Assembly: GCA_018433675.1 (NCBI GenBank) | Contig: JAHDQS010000002.1 | Coordinates: 1 to 64,000 of the forward strand | DNA length: 64,000 nt | Direction of reading: 5' to 3' | Source: Clostridia bacterium | Lineage (GTDB): Bacteria; Bacillota; Peptococcia; DRI-13; SM3-B62 | In this document: positions 53,361-62,427 of the stretch, piece by piece | Position numbering within the stretch: position 1 is the first letter of the stretch | Layout: each line of letters opens with the position of its first letter | Made by a program: the position numbers and the translations under genes | Notes under the pieces: generated by a model | Told to the model about the DNA's origin: nothing | Database searches by the model: none | Seen by the model: only the letters and a program-made list of their open reading frames with translations

Positions 53361-54344
53361 ATGCATAGCTCACTCCTTTCTCCGTTAGCTATTAAAAACA
53401 TGATTATAAGAAACCGCATCGTGATGTCACCTATGGCAATATATAAAGCAGATAATGAAGGATATATTACTAGCAGAATAAAAGAGCATTACCTGCAAAG
53501 AGCCGCTAACGGCGTAGGACTGATTATTGTCGAATCAACATATGTGACAGAACGCGGAAAAAGTAAAGGAAAACAGTTGGGTATATATAGCGATAGACAA
53601 GTACCGGCACTTAAGAGTTTTACGGAAGAGATAAAAAGAACCGGTTGCAAAATAGCATTACAGCTTAACCACAGTGGTAGTTTAGGCCAGAAAGAACTTT
53701 TAGGTGTATCACCGGAAGCTCCTTCAGCATTGCTGCATCCTGTTTCCCCGTACGATATGCCTGAAGAATTAAACGAAAAACGCCTTCGTCAGTTGGTGAA
53801 TGAATTTGGGGATGCCGCCTTTCGAGGTTGCCGGGCTGGCTTTGATGCTGTTGAAATACACGGAGCTAATGGCTATTTGCTTAACCAGTTCTATTCACCC
53901 TTGACCAATAAAAGGAGGGACTCTTATGGTGGGACCCGTGAAAAAAGGCTGCGTTTTTTGCTAGAAGTTATTCAGAAGGTGCGAAGCATGATACCTAGCA
54001 CTATGCCGCTCTTGTTTCGTCTTAGCACTGGTGATCGTATGAAGGGAGGTCTTACCGACGAAGATACCTATTATGCCGCGCCGCGCATAGTTGAAGCGGG
54101 AGTCGATATAATTGATGTATCTGGAGGATTACGCGGATCAAGACCGGAGGAGATGGATAATACTGAGGGTTATTTCGTTCCTTTAAGCAGAGAAATAAAA
54201 AAAATTGTTAAAGTGCCAGTAATAGTTACCGGTGGTATCAAAAAAACCGAATTTGCCGAACGGGTTTTGCTTAACGGGGAAGCCGATCTAATAGGAATCG
54301 GAAGGGCTTTGTTAGAGGATCCGGAGTGGGCAAAGAAAATATGA
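53361..54344 (+). CDS. Old Yellow Enzyme-type NADH:flavin oxidoreductase
   Basis: This 327-aa FMN-dependent (beta/alpha)8 enzyme has NRIVMSPMAIYKADNEG, ALQLNHSGS, and the signature AVEIHGANGYLLNQFYSP followed by RRDSYGG. It lacks the C-terminal FeS/FAD part of larger 2-enoate reductases. It would reduce an activated C=C bond, in keeping with unsaturated acids as pathway intermediates. ATG 53361 follows AAAGAGGC. Confidence 0.9.
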   Translation: MHSSLLSPLAIKNMIIRNRIVMSPMAIYKADNEGYITSRIKEHYLQRAANGVGLIIVESTYVTERGKSKGKQLGIYSDRQVPALKSFTEEIKRTGCKIALQLNHSGSLGQKELLGVSPEAPSALLHPVSPYDMPEELNEKRLRQLVNEFGDAAFRGCRAGFDAVEIHGANGYLLNQFYSPLTNKRRDSYGGTREKRLRFLLEVIQKVRSMIPSTMPLLFRLSTGDRMKGGLTDEDTYYAAPRIVEAGVDIIDVSGGLRGSRPEEMDNTEGYFVPLSREIKKIVKVPVIVTGGIKKTEFAERVLLNGEADLIGIGRALLEDPEWAKKI

Positions 54345-54376
54345 CTATATATAATCATAAGTAGGGATATACATTG

Positions 54377-54750
54377 ATGAAAAAGGAACCTAATGCTCGT
54401 TCAGTGGAACGAGCATTAGATATTTTGAATTGTTATGGCAAAAACCAGAAATATTCTTTAGAACCCAAAATTGCACAGTTAGGGATGCTTTGCTTTTCCA
54501 ACCTCGATTTTAGAAATATTGCGGAGCCTTATATGGTAAGACTGCGTGATTATTACAATGAGAGTGTAAGCTGATATATTGTCCAGGGTGATGATAGGGT
54601 ATGTGTGGAAAGGGTAGAAAGCACTCAGCCTTTAGGAAGGGTAATTAATGTTGGCGACTGCTTGAATTTGACCGGAGAAGCCTCAGGCAGAGTGCTTTTG
54701 GCTTATTTATGAAGGGAAAAAATAAAGGAAGTACTAGATAAATTGCGATA
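54377..54750 (+). pseudogene. Decayed IclR-family regulator gene
   Basis: The start MKKEPNARSVERALDILNCYGKN matches the intact IclR gene at 59620, then jumps to QKYSLEPKIAQLGML. This is an in-frame deletion removing the winged-helix DNA-binding domain. After a stop at 54574 the same frame continues with DDRVCVERVESTQPLGRVINVGD and EASGRVLLAYL, then more stops. It cannot bind DNA as a normal IclR. It is part of a decayed IclR-lyase pair. Confidence 0.85.
54391..54418. repeat. Perfect 12-bp palindrome inside the IclR relic
   Basis: TAATGCTCGTTC (54391-54402) and GAACGAGCATTA (54407-54418) are perfectly complementary around AGTG. They fall in the NARSVERAL codons; the intact IclR gene has different codons there and no palindrome. 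A GTTC-N5-GAAC core also occurs before the aconitase gene (60406-60418). Confidence 0.6.
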
Positions 54751-54774
54751 ACCACACACACAATGTGATGTGCC

Positions 54775-54803
54775 TTGACAAGCTATACCCATTATTATAT
54801 AAT
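54775..54803 (+). promoter_or_regulatory. Promoter of the decayed lyase copy
   Basis: TTGACA (54775-54780) and TATAAT (54798-54803) are 17 bases apart, a full consensus. The downstream bases 54803-54840 resemble 42499-42535 behind the promoter of the intact lyase (shared TGCAATAAAAT-like and AATTCCG motifs). The promoter is intact although the gene behind it is not. Confidence 0.7.
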
Positions 54804-55020
54804 TGCAATAAAATGAAAACCAATTCCGGCAGACGGAAAAAACAAAATAATAAAAATCAAAAACATCAGGAATAAACAATGTATTGTGGCAGGCGATTTT
54901 GCTAGATGGAACTAAGTTTGAGGAATATAGTCTAGCACATGGAATGAACAGTACTTCATTTTGAAGCTATTTAATGATTTTTGTCGTACTCATGTAGATA
55001 AATCAGGCGAAAACCATGAT

Positions 55021-55542
55021 AAAAGTTGCGGCATAGGTGTTTTGATGACCATCGTTGTATTTACCAGAACGACATAATGAATGACCAAAGAAGTTGTTTC
55101 AATAGAAGAGATGTGCAACAAAATTAAGGCAGATGCTAGGGCTGTCTACGGCTCCGAGGAAGCTGTTCGTAGGGTAGAGGTCTATTGGGAAGCAGGGGCT
55201 AACCTGATCATTTTAGAGGCCCCGAAGTCGCTGGAAGAGTTGGAATACTATGCTAAGACTCTGGTGCCAAAGGGTATTATGCTAAGCGCCAATATGCTGG
55301 ATGGAGGAAGAACACCGCTGGTAACGTTTAAGCAGCTTGAAGAGATGGACTTTTCAAGCTGCAGCGTGCCTGTAATGATTATATATGCGGCTGCTAAAGG
55401 CGTAATGGATGCTGTGAGCCGGCTTATGGCTGATGGAAAGAATGCCAACCTTGGTGATGGGTTGATTACTTTTAGCGAATTCAATAAGTTAATCGGTTTG
55501 CATGAGATTAGAGACTTGGAAGAAAAACAGCTAGGTAGATAG
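55021..55542 (+). pseudogene. Decayed second copy of the KRCGH lyase gene
   Basis: From 55081 an open frame of 153 codons (KEVVSIEEMCNKIKAD, RAVYGSEEAVRRVEVYWEAGA, LSANMLDGGRTPLVTF, ending LGR) matches residues about 125-312 of the lyase at 42673 closely. It lacks about 17 residues (AFARQDKDFVINARTDS) after KIKA. The upstream part, including the catalytic KRCGH loop, survives only as scrambled sequence with stops (around 55021-55080). Inactive. Confidence 0.85.
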
Positions 55543-56389
55543 CAACCAAACCCGCTAACCTTACATGGATAGTACCTATAGTAATGGTCCTTTTAAGTGA
55601 ATCAACACAAGTCATAGATCCTGGCAGTTTTATGTTCTGTAAGCATTCCGTCGGAGCATATTATGCTTATTCTCTATAGTTTGGTTCCAAGCAAAGAGTG
55701 GATATAAGGCAGCCAGGGGAAATTGGGAGGTGATACCGGGGAGAAAACTGTTGATGAGTACTGTATCGCGAACTGCGGGGTCAATATGTGGCTTCTCACT
55801 GGCACCTATGTCGTGTCGTGGGTCAGGCGTCACCGGTATCATGAGTTGGTCAAGCCTCGCGTACCGCCAGGGCGTTGTATACAGCATTTGGACATACGGT
55901 TTATGGGATGTCCTTCTTTCGGATGGTTGACCGAGACTGGAAAAGCAGCTTGAAAAACCTGAATGGCAAGTTTGATAAGGAATTATTGACTATCAAACGG
56001 GTTTTCTGAAATTGAGTCAAAGGAATAGTCAACAGTTTTTCGGAGAATATCCTAAACACTACACGGTAAGGTCTGCGTTTTGTAAGAGTTCAAAAATAGG
56101 ATGGGACACAGGTAGCCTGGTCGTTTCTGCACCCTACGTCATTACCTCGGCTGATGTATATATTAGCTACCGCGATCATTGTGAATATAATATCTGAAGG
56201 TAAATGACAACGATTTTGTTTTCGCCGGACCATTCTTCTATCCGTTAAAAATTACTAGTGGATAGCATCTTGGAAAATTTGACTGTTTATCGACTATAAG
56301 CTTATGATTTGCGTTTGTTTAAGTATAATAAGCATAAATAAATAAGAGAATATAGCAGGAATTATAAGAAAGTGAAAGAAGGGGAAAAA
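55543..56389. other. Long region without a recognisable intact gene
   Basis: About 850 bases contain only short overlapping frames. Two at 55723-55953 and 55730-55930 and one at 56012-56197 have no clear ribosome binding site. The frame reading TVDEYCIANCGVNMW and VPPGRCIQHLDIRFMG looks protein-like and may be the relic of a redox enzyme, but I cannot place it. A TATAAT at 56324-56329 may belong to the promoter of the next gene. Confidence 0.5.
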
Positions 56390-59221
56390 ATGCAGCTTAG
56401 AAAAATATGGCTTAATATTAATGGCGTGGATAGAATGCTGGTATGCAATCCTGAAAAAGATACGTTGGCTGAAGTGCTCAGAAGAATCGGATTAACAGGG
56501 GTGAAAATTGGATGCGATACGGGTCAATGTGGTTCATGCACAGTTATGTTAGATGGTGTTCCTGTTAGGAGCTGTGTAAGGAAAATGAAATCCGTGCCAG
56601 AATATGCAAAAATTATAACGATTGAAGGCATTGGTACACCCCAGCATCTTCATCCGCTGCAGATGGCGTGGATCACCTATGGCGGGGTGCAGTGCGGTTT
56701 TTGCACACCCGGCTTTATCGTGTCCGCAAAAGCGTTGCTTGATGTTAATCCAGCTCCTTCCAGGAAAGAGGTGCGTGCGTGGTTTCAGAAGCATCGCAAT
56801 GTTTGCCGTTGCACGGGATATAAGCCTTTAGTTGATGCTGTAATGGCTGCCGCTGAAGTAATGCGCGGCGAAAAGACCATGGAAGACATTACTTGGAAAT
56901 CAGGTGAAAGTGATGATATATATGGTACTCGTTACCCCAAACCGACTGCAGTGGCAAAAGTTACCGGGCTCTGTGATTTTGGCGATGATATCGCGCTGAA
57001 AATGCCTGCCGGTACTTTGCATTTGGCAATTGTGCAGCCCAAGGTTTCCCATGCGAAAATTTTGAATATCGATTTTACTGCAGTAGAAGCGATGTCCGGT
57101 GTTGTCAAGGTCATTACCGCCAAAGATATTAAAGGGACGAATATAGTTACGGGCGGAACGAAACATCCACGTGCAACTTCTGATACGAAGCTTAAACCAA
57201 TAATTTGCGGTGATAAAATTTACCGTTATGGGGATGTGGTTGCGGTTGTCGCCGCTAATACCAGAGAAGAGGCCCGAACTGCAGCAGAAAAAGTGGTTGT
57301 TGAATTTGAAGAATTGCCGGCTAATATGACAGCATTGGAATCCCTGGCGCCCGGAGCGCCGCAAATTCATTCGCAAACCCCGAATATTTATGGGATACAT
57401 CGTGTGACTAAGGGCGAAGATACTCGCAATATTATTCCAAAGGCTGAATATGTGGTGGAAGGCAGTTTCCATTCTTCCCGCGAACCGCACTTGCCGATTG
57501 AGCCTGATGTCATGCAGGCCTACTGGGATGAAGAAGGCAGGATTACGATTCAGTGTAAGAGCCAGAATATTCATGGCAATAAAAACGCAATCGCTGACGG
57601 TATTGGGTTGCCGCCTGAAAAGATACGCATCATTCAAAACCCTACCGGAGCTAGTTTCGGTTATTCCATGAGTCCCACTGGGTACGCGCTGGTGGCGGCA
57701 TGTGCCATGGCGGTAGACGCTCCGGTGGCATTGACCATGTCTTATCCTGAGCACCAGGCTTTCAGTGGCAAACGAGCTCCGTCATATACGAATGCCCGTC
57801 TGGCCTGTGATGAAGATGGCAAGATTATCGCTCTTGAATATGATATGGTTTTGGAAAGCGGTGCTTATCCGGAAACGTCCATGAAATTGGCGGATAAAGC
57901 CATTCGGTTTATTGGCAATCCCTATAATGTCCCGAATATTAATGGCATCTGCAAATCTGTTTTAAGCAACAATTCCTTTGGCGTTCAGTACCGCGGTTAT
58001 GGTTCGCCACAAAGTTATACTTCCTCCGAAGCGCTTATGGACATGATGGCGGAAAAAATCGGCATGGACCGCTTCGAATTTAGGTACCTTAATATTGCGC
58101 GTCCCAATGATTTAACGGTCAACAGTTATCCCTATCGTGAATATCCAATGCAGGAAATGATGGATATTATTCGTCCTTATTACAAGGAAATGGTGGGCAG
58201 AGCCAAAGCCGAAAGCACAGAGACAATAAAACGTGGTGTTGGCATCGTTTGGGGCGGCTATCATGTGGGTTCGCCCAAAGACAAATGCGAGGTTGAGCTG
58301 GAACTCAACCCGGACGGCAGCATTACGCATCTGAATTCTTGGGAACAGATGGGGCAGGGCTCAGATACTGGTACTCTTGCCCATACCCATGCGGCTCTGC
58401 GCCCATTGGGGATTACCCCAGATCAGATCAAGCTTGTACAAAACGATACCGCGATTACGCCGGTAACAGGTCCTGCGGCAGGTAGCCGCTCGCACTATAT
58501 GGCTGGCAACGCAACCATCCTTGCCGCGAATGCGTTGATGGATGCAATGCGCAAACCTGATGGCAGTTTTCGGACATATAGCGAAATGGTCGCCGAAGGT
58601 ATTCCTACTAAACATATGGGTGTATCCGACACTATTGACAACACGATTCCGATAGATCCCGATACAGGTCACGGCAATGCCTCGCCGGAAGCCAACTATC
58701 TGTTAATGCTGATGGAAGTCGAAGTCAACCTGCAAACATGCAAAACAAAAGTGCTATCTGTAAAGGCGGTTTCCGATATCGGCAAAGTTGGCAACTTATT
58801 GGCGGTGGAAGGACAAGCTTATGGCGGTCTTTCTCATTCAATAGGTTTTGCACTCACTGAGGATTACAGTGATTTTAAAAAGCATTCCACACTGCAGGGT
58901 GCCGGTATTCCCAATATTGAAGATGTTCCTGACGATATCGAATATATATTCCATGAAACTCCGCGGGAACGAGGACCGCATGGCTCCAGTGGCTGCTCTG
59001 AAAGTTATCAAAGTGTGGGTCATATGGCGATTATTAACGCCATCTATGATGCGATCGGAGTGAGAATTTATGAATTGCCCGCTACGCCAGAAAAAATCAA
59101 AGCAGCTTTAGAGGCAAAAGCGCGTGGAGAAGAATTGAAGCCGAAGAAATATTTTTTAGGCGGCGATTTCTACGAAACCTTTGATTACATTAAAAACAAC
59201 CCGCTAAAAAAACAGGAATAA
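56390..59221 (+). CDS. Mop-like molybdenum hydroxylase (xanthine oxidase family)
   Basis: This 943-aa protein has an N-terminal plant-type [2Fe-2S] domain (CDTGQCGSC then C at VRSC), a second [2Fe-2S] domain (QCGFC and CRC in NVCRCTGYKP) and a large molybdopterin domain from about residue 175. The catalytic glutamate near residue 871 is in GSSGCSESY. There is no FAD domain, as in Desulfovibrio aldehyde oxidoreductase (about 907 aa). It would oxidise an aldehyde or hydroxylate a heterocycle and pass electrons to an external carrier. ATG 56390 follows GAAGGGG. Confidence 0.9.
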   Translation: MQLRKIWLNINGVDRMLVCNPEKDTLAEVLRRIGLTGVKIGCDTGQCGSCTVMLDGVPVRSCVRKMKSVPEYAKIITIEGIGTPQHLHPLQMAWITYGGVQCGFCTPGFIVSAKALLDVNPAPSRKEVRAWFQKHRNVCRCTGYKPLVDAVMAAAEVMRGEKTMEDITWKSGESDDIYGTRYPKPTAVAKVTGLCDFGDDIALKMPAGTLHLAIVQPKVSHAKILNIDFTAVEAMSGVVKVITAKDIKGTNIVTGGTKHPRATSDTKLKPIICGDKIYRYGDVVAVVAANTREEARTAAEKVVVEFEELPANMTALESLAPGAPQIHSQTPNIYGIHRVTKGEDTRNIIPKAEYVVEGSFHSSREPHLPIEPDVMQAYWDEEGRITIQCKSQNIHGNKNAIADGIGLPPEKIRIIQNPTGASFGYSMSPTGYALVAACAMAVDAPVALTMSYPEHQAFSGKRAPSYTNARLACDEDGKIIALEYDMVLESGAYPETSMKLADKAIRFIGNPYNVPNINGICKSVLSNNSFGVQYRGYGSPQSYTSSEALMDMMAEKIGMDRFEFRYLNIARPNDLTVNSYPYREYPMQEMMDIIRPYYKEMVGRAKAESTETIKRGVGIVWGGYHVGSPKDKCEVELELNPDGSITHLNSWEQMGQGSDTGTLAHTHAALRPLGITPDQIKLVQNDTAITPVTGPAAGSRSHYMAGNATILAANALMDAMRKPDGSFRTYSEMVAEGIPTKHMGVSDTIDNTIPIDPDTGHGNASPEANYLLMLMEVEVNLQTCKTKVLSVKAVSDIGKVGNLLAVEGQAYGGLSHSIGFALTEDYSDFKKHSTLQGAGIPNIEDVPDDIEYIFHETPRERGPHGSSGCSESYQSVGHMAIINAIYDAIGVRIYELPATPEKIKAALEAKARGEELKPKKYFLGGDFYETFDYIKNNPLKKQE

Positions 59222-59285
59222 TTATTTTATTTGCAGCGTTGTGAAGTTGTACTTTGCCCCAAATTAGCAAATATAGGGACTGCTA

Positions 59286-59314
59286 TTGACAACTCCAAAT
59301 TATGTTAGTATTTT
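59286..59314 (+). promoter_or_regulatory. Promoter upstream of the structured RNA and IclR gene
   Basis: TTGACA (59286-59291) and TATTTT (59309-59314) are 17 bases apart. Transcription would start near 59321 and run through the structured region 59369-59529. Confidence 0.65.
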
Positions 59315-59368
59315 AATAGTGTCAAAGATACATCTGTACAAAAATAAAAAATAGTTTTAAGTTGTGGG

Positions 59369-59529
59369 GGACGATCTGGAGTATAGGCGGTCGATGTGGC
59401 TATGATAGCGAATAGTTGTTAGGATAGCGTTACCTGCGTGATGCCGGTCTGGCGTTTGCGAAGTTGCGGCGCCCGCCATACTTACAGTAGCGTTTCTGTG
59501 AAAGGCTGAAGTAAGATCGTCCTTTTTTT
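59369..59529 (+). ncRNA. Candidate structured RNA with intrinsic terminator
   Basis: GGACGATCT (59369-59377) is complementary to AGATCGTCC (59514-59522), which is followed by seven T. Inside, AGTAT and GGCGG (59380-59390, one bulged A) pair with CCGCCATACT (59473-59482). Further hairpins are ACAG/CTGT (59484-59499), ATGCC/GGCGT and GCTA/TAGC. The region is GC-richer than its surroundings and has no open frame. It could be a small RNA or a riboswitch-like leader ending in a terminator before the IclR gene. No known family is recognised. Confidence 0.6.
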
Positions 59530-59619
59530 CTGTGTTGCTTTGAAATGGCCGGTTGTGCTTGCAGGCGGCAAACAGCTTTTCATATGGGCTAGTTTACAGT
59601 TAAAGAAACAGGAGTGATA

Positions 59620-60369
59620 ATGATGCTTGAGAAAGACGCGAATGTGCGCTCTGTAGAACGCGCGATAGATATTTTGAATTGTTTTACAAAAGAGCGGCTT
59701 GCATTGACTTTGACTGAGATTTCAAAGCAAGTAGGGTTAGCCCCGAGTACTGCTTTACGCATAGTGACTACGCTTGTAAACAACAATTTTCTTGCCAAGA
59801 ATGAAGAAACTCAAAAGTATTGTTTGGGCTACAACATTGCGCAGTTAGGTTTACTCTGTTTTTATAATATGGACTTAAGAGACATATCAAAGCCTTATAT
59901 GTATAGGTTGAAAGATATCTATAATGAGAGTGTTAGCTTGTATACCACGCAAGGAAATTACAGAGTATGCATTGAAAGGATTGAAAGCACACATCCACTG
60001 CGGAGGGTAGTAAATATAGGCGATAATCTACCATTAACGCGAGGCGCATCCGGTAGGTTATTGTTGGCTTATATGGAGAAGGAAGTAATAAGGTATCTGC
60101 TTGAAGATGATCCTTATACAACAGAAGAGGCAATTGTCAGAGTGCGCCAGCTGGGTTATGCTGTGAGCCAGGGAGAACGTGAGGAGGGTGTTACATCAAT
60201 TGCCGCCCCTATTTTTAATGCGCAAAATAAAGTGATCGCTGCTTTGAGCATATCCGGTCCGTCAATAAGATTTGCAGAGGAAGAAATGCCGGAGAGAATT
60301 AACAGCGTTAAGGAGTGTGCAGAAAAAGTCTCCCTTGAACTAGGACATAAAAAAGAACACAGTTATTAA
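59620..60369 (+). CDS. IclR-family transcriptional regulator
   Basis: This 249-aa regulator has an N-terminal winged helix (RSVERAIDILNCF, TLTEISKQVGLAPSTALRIVTTLV) and the C-terminal effector domain (SVSLYTTQGNYRVCIERIES, GASGRLLLAYM, SIAAPIFNAQNKVIAALSISGP). IclR proteins respond to aromatic or organic acids and usually control adjacent catabolic genes. ATG 59620 follows AGGAG by 6 bases. It precedes the aconitase-prpF pair and is the intact relative of the relic at 54377. Confidence 0.93.
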   Translation: MMLEKDANVRSVERAIDILNCFTKERLALTLTEISKQVGLAPSTALRIVTTLVNNNFLAKNEETQKYCLGYNIAQLGLLCFYNMDLRDISKPYMYRLKDIYNESVSLYTTQGNYRVCIERIESTHPLRRVVNIGDNLPLTRGASGRLLLAYMEKEVIRYLLEDDPYTTEEAIVRVRQLGYAVSQGEREEGVTSIAAPIFNAQNKVIAALSISGPSIRFAEEEMPERINSVKECAEKVSLELGHKKEHSY

Positions 60370-60405
60370 AAAGCCCAACAACTGTTTGACAAAAACCGTA
60401 CTCTC

Positions 60406-60418
60406 GTTCTGATGGAAC
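60406..60418. promoter_or_regulatory. Candidate operator before the aconitase gene
   Basis: GTTC-tgatg-GAAC (60406-60418), within CGTTCTGATGGAACACG, is a short inverted repeat between the IclR gene and the aconitase gene. IclR-family sites are often palindromes with GGAAC-like half sites. A TTGACA lies just upstream (60387-60392) but without a good -10 box. Suggestive only. Confidence 0.35.
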
Positions 60419-60480
60419 ACGCGGCGTCTTTTGGCGTTAAACTATCAGAATTGTCAAGGTATCGATAGGAGATGAGAATC

Positions 60481-62427
60481 ATGGGTCAGCACATATTTTG
60501 TAAGATTATAGATGCGCATAAGGTGTCCGGCGAGCTCCAAGTCGGCAAAGAAGTAGCTATCAGAATAGACCAGACATTAACACAGGATTCATTGGGCGCA
60601 ATGGCCTATTTGCAATTTGAGGCAATGAAGAAAGAAAAGGTCGAAACCGAGTTGTCGGTTTCCTATGTCGATCACTTGATGCTGCAATTGGGAGAAGGCA
60701 ATGGAGATGTACATAGATATCTTGAAACTGTTGCCGACAGGCATGGTATTGTTTACTCCAAGGCTGGTAATGGAATTTGCCATCAGGTGCATCTTGAACG
60801 TTTTTCCCGGCCGGGGAAAACACTTATAGGCAGTGACAGCCACACGGTAACCTGCGGAGCCGTTGGTATGGCGGCATTTGGTGTGGGCGGGCTGGATGTG
60901 GCGCTGGCAATGGGAGGCGTACCCTTTTATTTCACATACCCCCGTGCTATCCGCGTCGTGCTTGAAGGGGAGTTGGCTCCCTGGACAACCGCTAAGGATA
61001 TAATCTTGGAATTGTTAGGCCGTATTACGACAAAGGGCAATGTAGGTACCATTATCGAGTACAGCGGATCGGCGTTAAAGAGCCTGAATGTACCCCAACG
61101 AGCTACGATAGCCAACATGGGTGCAGAGGCCGGTATTACTACTTCTATTTTCCCCAGTGATGAAATGACGCGGGCCTTTTTCAGAGCCCAAGGCAGAGAA
61201 CAGGATTGGCTCCCCTTGGAATCCGACCCGGACGCCGAATATGATAAAGAAATAGTTCTTAATTTGGCGGAAATTGAGCCCAGCGTTGCGATTCCCCATT
61301 CCCCGGACTTTGTTAAGAAAGTTAGAGAAATAGAGGATTTGAAGGTTAATCAGGTACTTATCGGAAGCTGCACGAACTCGTCTTATCAGGATATGATGCG
61401 GACAGCGTTGATATTAAAGGATAAAAAGATTTATCCGGATGTAGAACTTGGAATTTCTGCGGGCTCCAGGCAGGTGCTTTCCATGCTGGCAGAAGTCGGT
61501 GCGCTTGGCTGGATGATAGACGCGGGGGCTCGTATTCTCGAAAGCGGCTGCGGGTTCTGCGTAGGGCAAGGGCAGGCGCCCGAAAAAGGTGCGGTATCGA
61601 TACGTACCAACAATCGCAATTACAAAGGCAGAAGCGGAACTCAGGATGCAAAAGTCTATCTGGTAAGCCCGGAGACAGCTGCTGCCACAGCACTAGCCGG
61701 CGTGTTGACCGATCCTAGGACGATGGGGATGGATTACCCGAATGTACAGATGCCGGAAAAGTTTAAGCATGATGACAGTATGTTTCTGTTTCCTACTGGT
61801 ACTAAGAAGATATATCGAAGTTCACTCATTGGTGAACCGCCGATCAACACACCAATGCCAGAATCCTTCGAAGGCAAGGTTGCAATCAAGGTAGGTGATA
61901 TGATAAACACGGATGATATTATCCCCGGTGGCCCTGCCATGACATTCCGTGCGAATATACAGAAATCGTGTGACTTCGTTTTTCAGTTTATAGATGAAGA
62001 GTTCCCCGAAAACTGTGCAGCAATACGTGAAGAGGGTCGTTCTCCCATAATAGTAGGAGGTGTCAGTTATGGACAGGGGTCTTCACGGGAGCATGCCGCC
62101 CTTTGTCCGATGGTAATGGGAGTACGCTGTTTGCTGGCAAAGAGCATTGAACGAATCCATCAAGCCAACCTGATTAATTTTGGTATATTGCCGTTGCTTT
62201 TTGAAAACGAGGCGGACTATGAGCACATAGGCCAGGGAGATATTATTTCTATCGAAAATATTCACAATGCTGTTTTGCGGGATCGTGTATCAGTTGTCAA
62301 TAAAACAAAGAATGAAACCTATATCACAAAGAACGGTACGACCGAGCGGCAGCGCTCCATTATTCTGGCAGGTGGGCTGCTCAACTCTATTAGAAATAAA
62401 CAAGAAAGCAGGGATCTATATGTATAA
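60481..62427 (+). CDS. Aconitase-family hydratase (Aquifex type, fused large and small domains)
   Basis: This 648-aa protein matches the short Aquifex-type aconitase group: IRIDQTLTQDSLGAMAYLQFEA, KAGNGICHQVHLERFSRPGKT, LIGSDSHTVTCGAVGMAAFG. The FeS-cluster cysteines are in IGSCTNSSY and SGCGFCVGQG. The small-subunit swivel domain (GGVSYGQGSSREHAALCPMVMGV) is fused at the C-terminus. Members hydrate or dehydrate aconitate, homoaconitate or related acids. ATG 60481 follows AGGAG by 9 bases. It overlaps prpF by 8 bases, so the two act together. Confidence 0.9.
   Translation: MGQHIFCKIIDAHKVSGELQVGKEVAIRIDQTLTQDSLGAMAYLQFEAMKKEKVETELSVSYVDHLMLQLGEGNGDVHRYLETVADRHGIVYSKAGNGICHQVHLERFSRPGKTLIGSDSHTVTCGAVGMAAFGVGGLDVALAMGGVPFYFTYPRAIRVVLEGELAPWTTAKDIILELLGRITTKGNVGTIIEYSGSALKSLNVPQRATIANMGAEAGITTSIFPSDEMTRAFFRAQGREQDWLPLESDPDAEYDKEIVLNLAEIEPSVAIPHSPDFVKKVREIEDLKVNQVLIGSCTNSSYQDMMRTALILKDKKIYPDVELGISAGSRQVLSMLAEVGALGWMIDAGARILESGCGFCVGQGQAPEKGAVSIRTNNRNYKGRSGTQDAKVYLVSPETAAATALAGVLTDPRTMGMDYPNVQMPEKFKHDDSMFLFPTGTKKIYRSSLIGEPPINTPMPESFEGKVAIKVGDMINTDDIIPGGPAMTFRANIQKSCDFVFQFIDEEFPENCAAIREEGRSPIIVGGVSYGQGSSREHAALCPMVMGVRCLLAKSIERIHQANLINFGILPLLFENEADYEHIGQGDIISIENIHNAVLRDRVSVVNKTKNETYITKNGTTERQRSIILAGGLLNSIRNKQESRDLYV

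Noticed and set aside
55723-55953. Two overlapping 66-76-codon frames as a real gene
   Set aside because: They read the same DNA in different frames, lack ribosome binding sites and could not be matched to a family; noted only as possible relic.
59369-59529. Assignment of the structured region to 6S RNA, a cobalamin or a Moco riboswitch
   Set aside because: The long closing stem suggested 6S RNA and the neighbouring Mo enzyme suggested a Moco switch, but none of the conserved sequence motifs I know of these classes is present. It was left unnamed.
62267-62419. N-terminal extension of PrpF
   Set aside because: It overlaps the aconitase C-terminus in another frame and has no homology; PrpF proteins start at the equivalent of ATG 62420.
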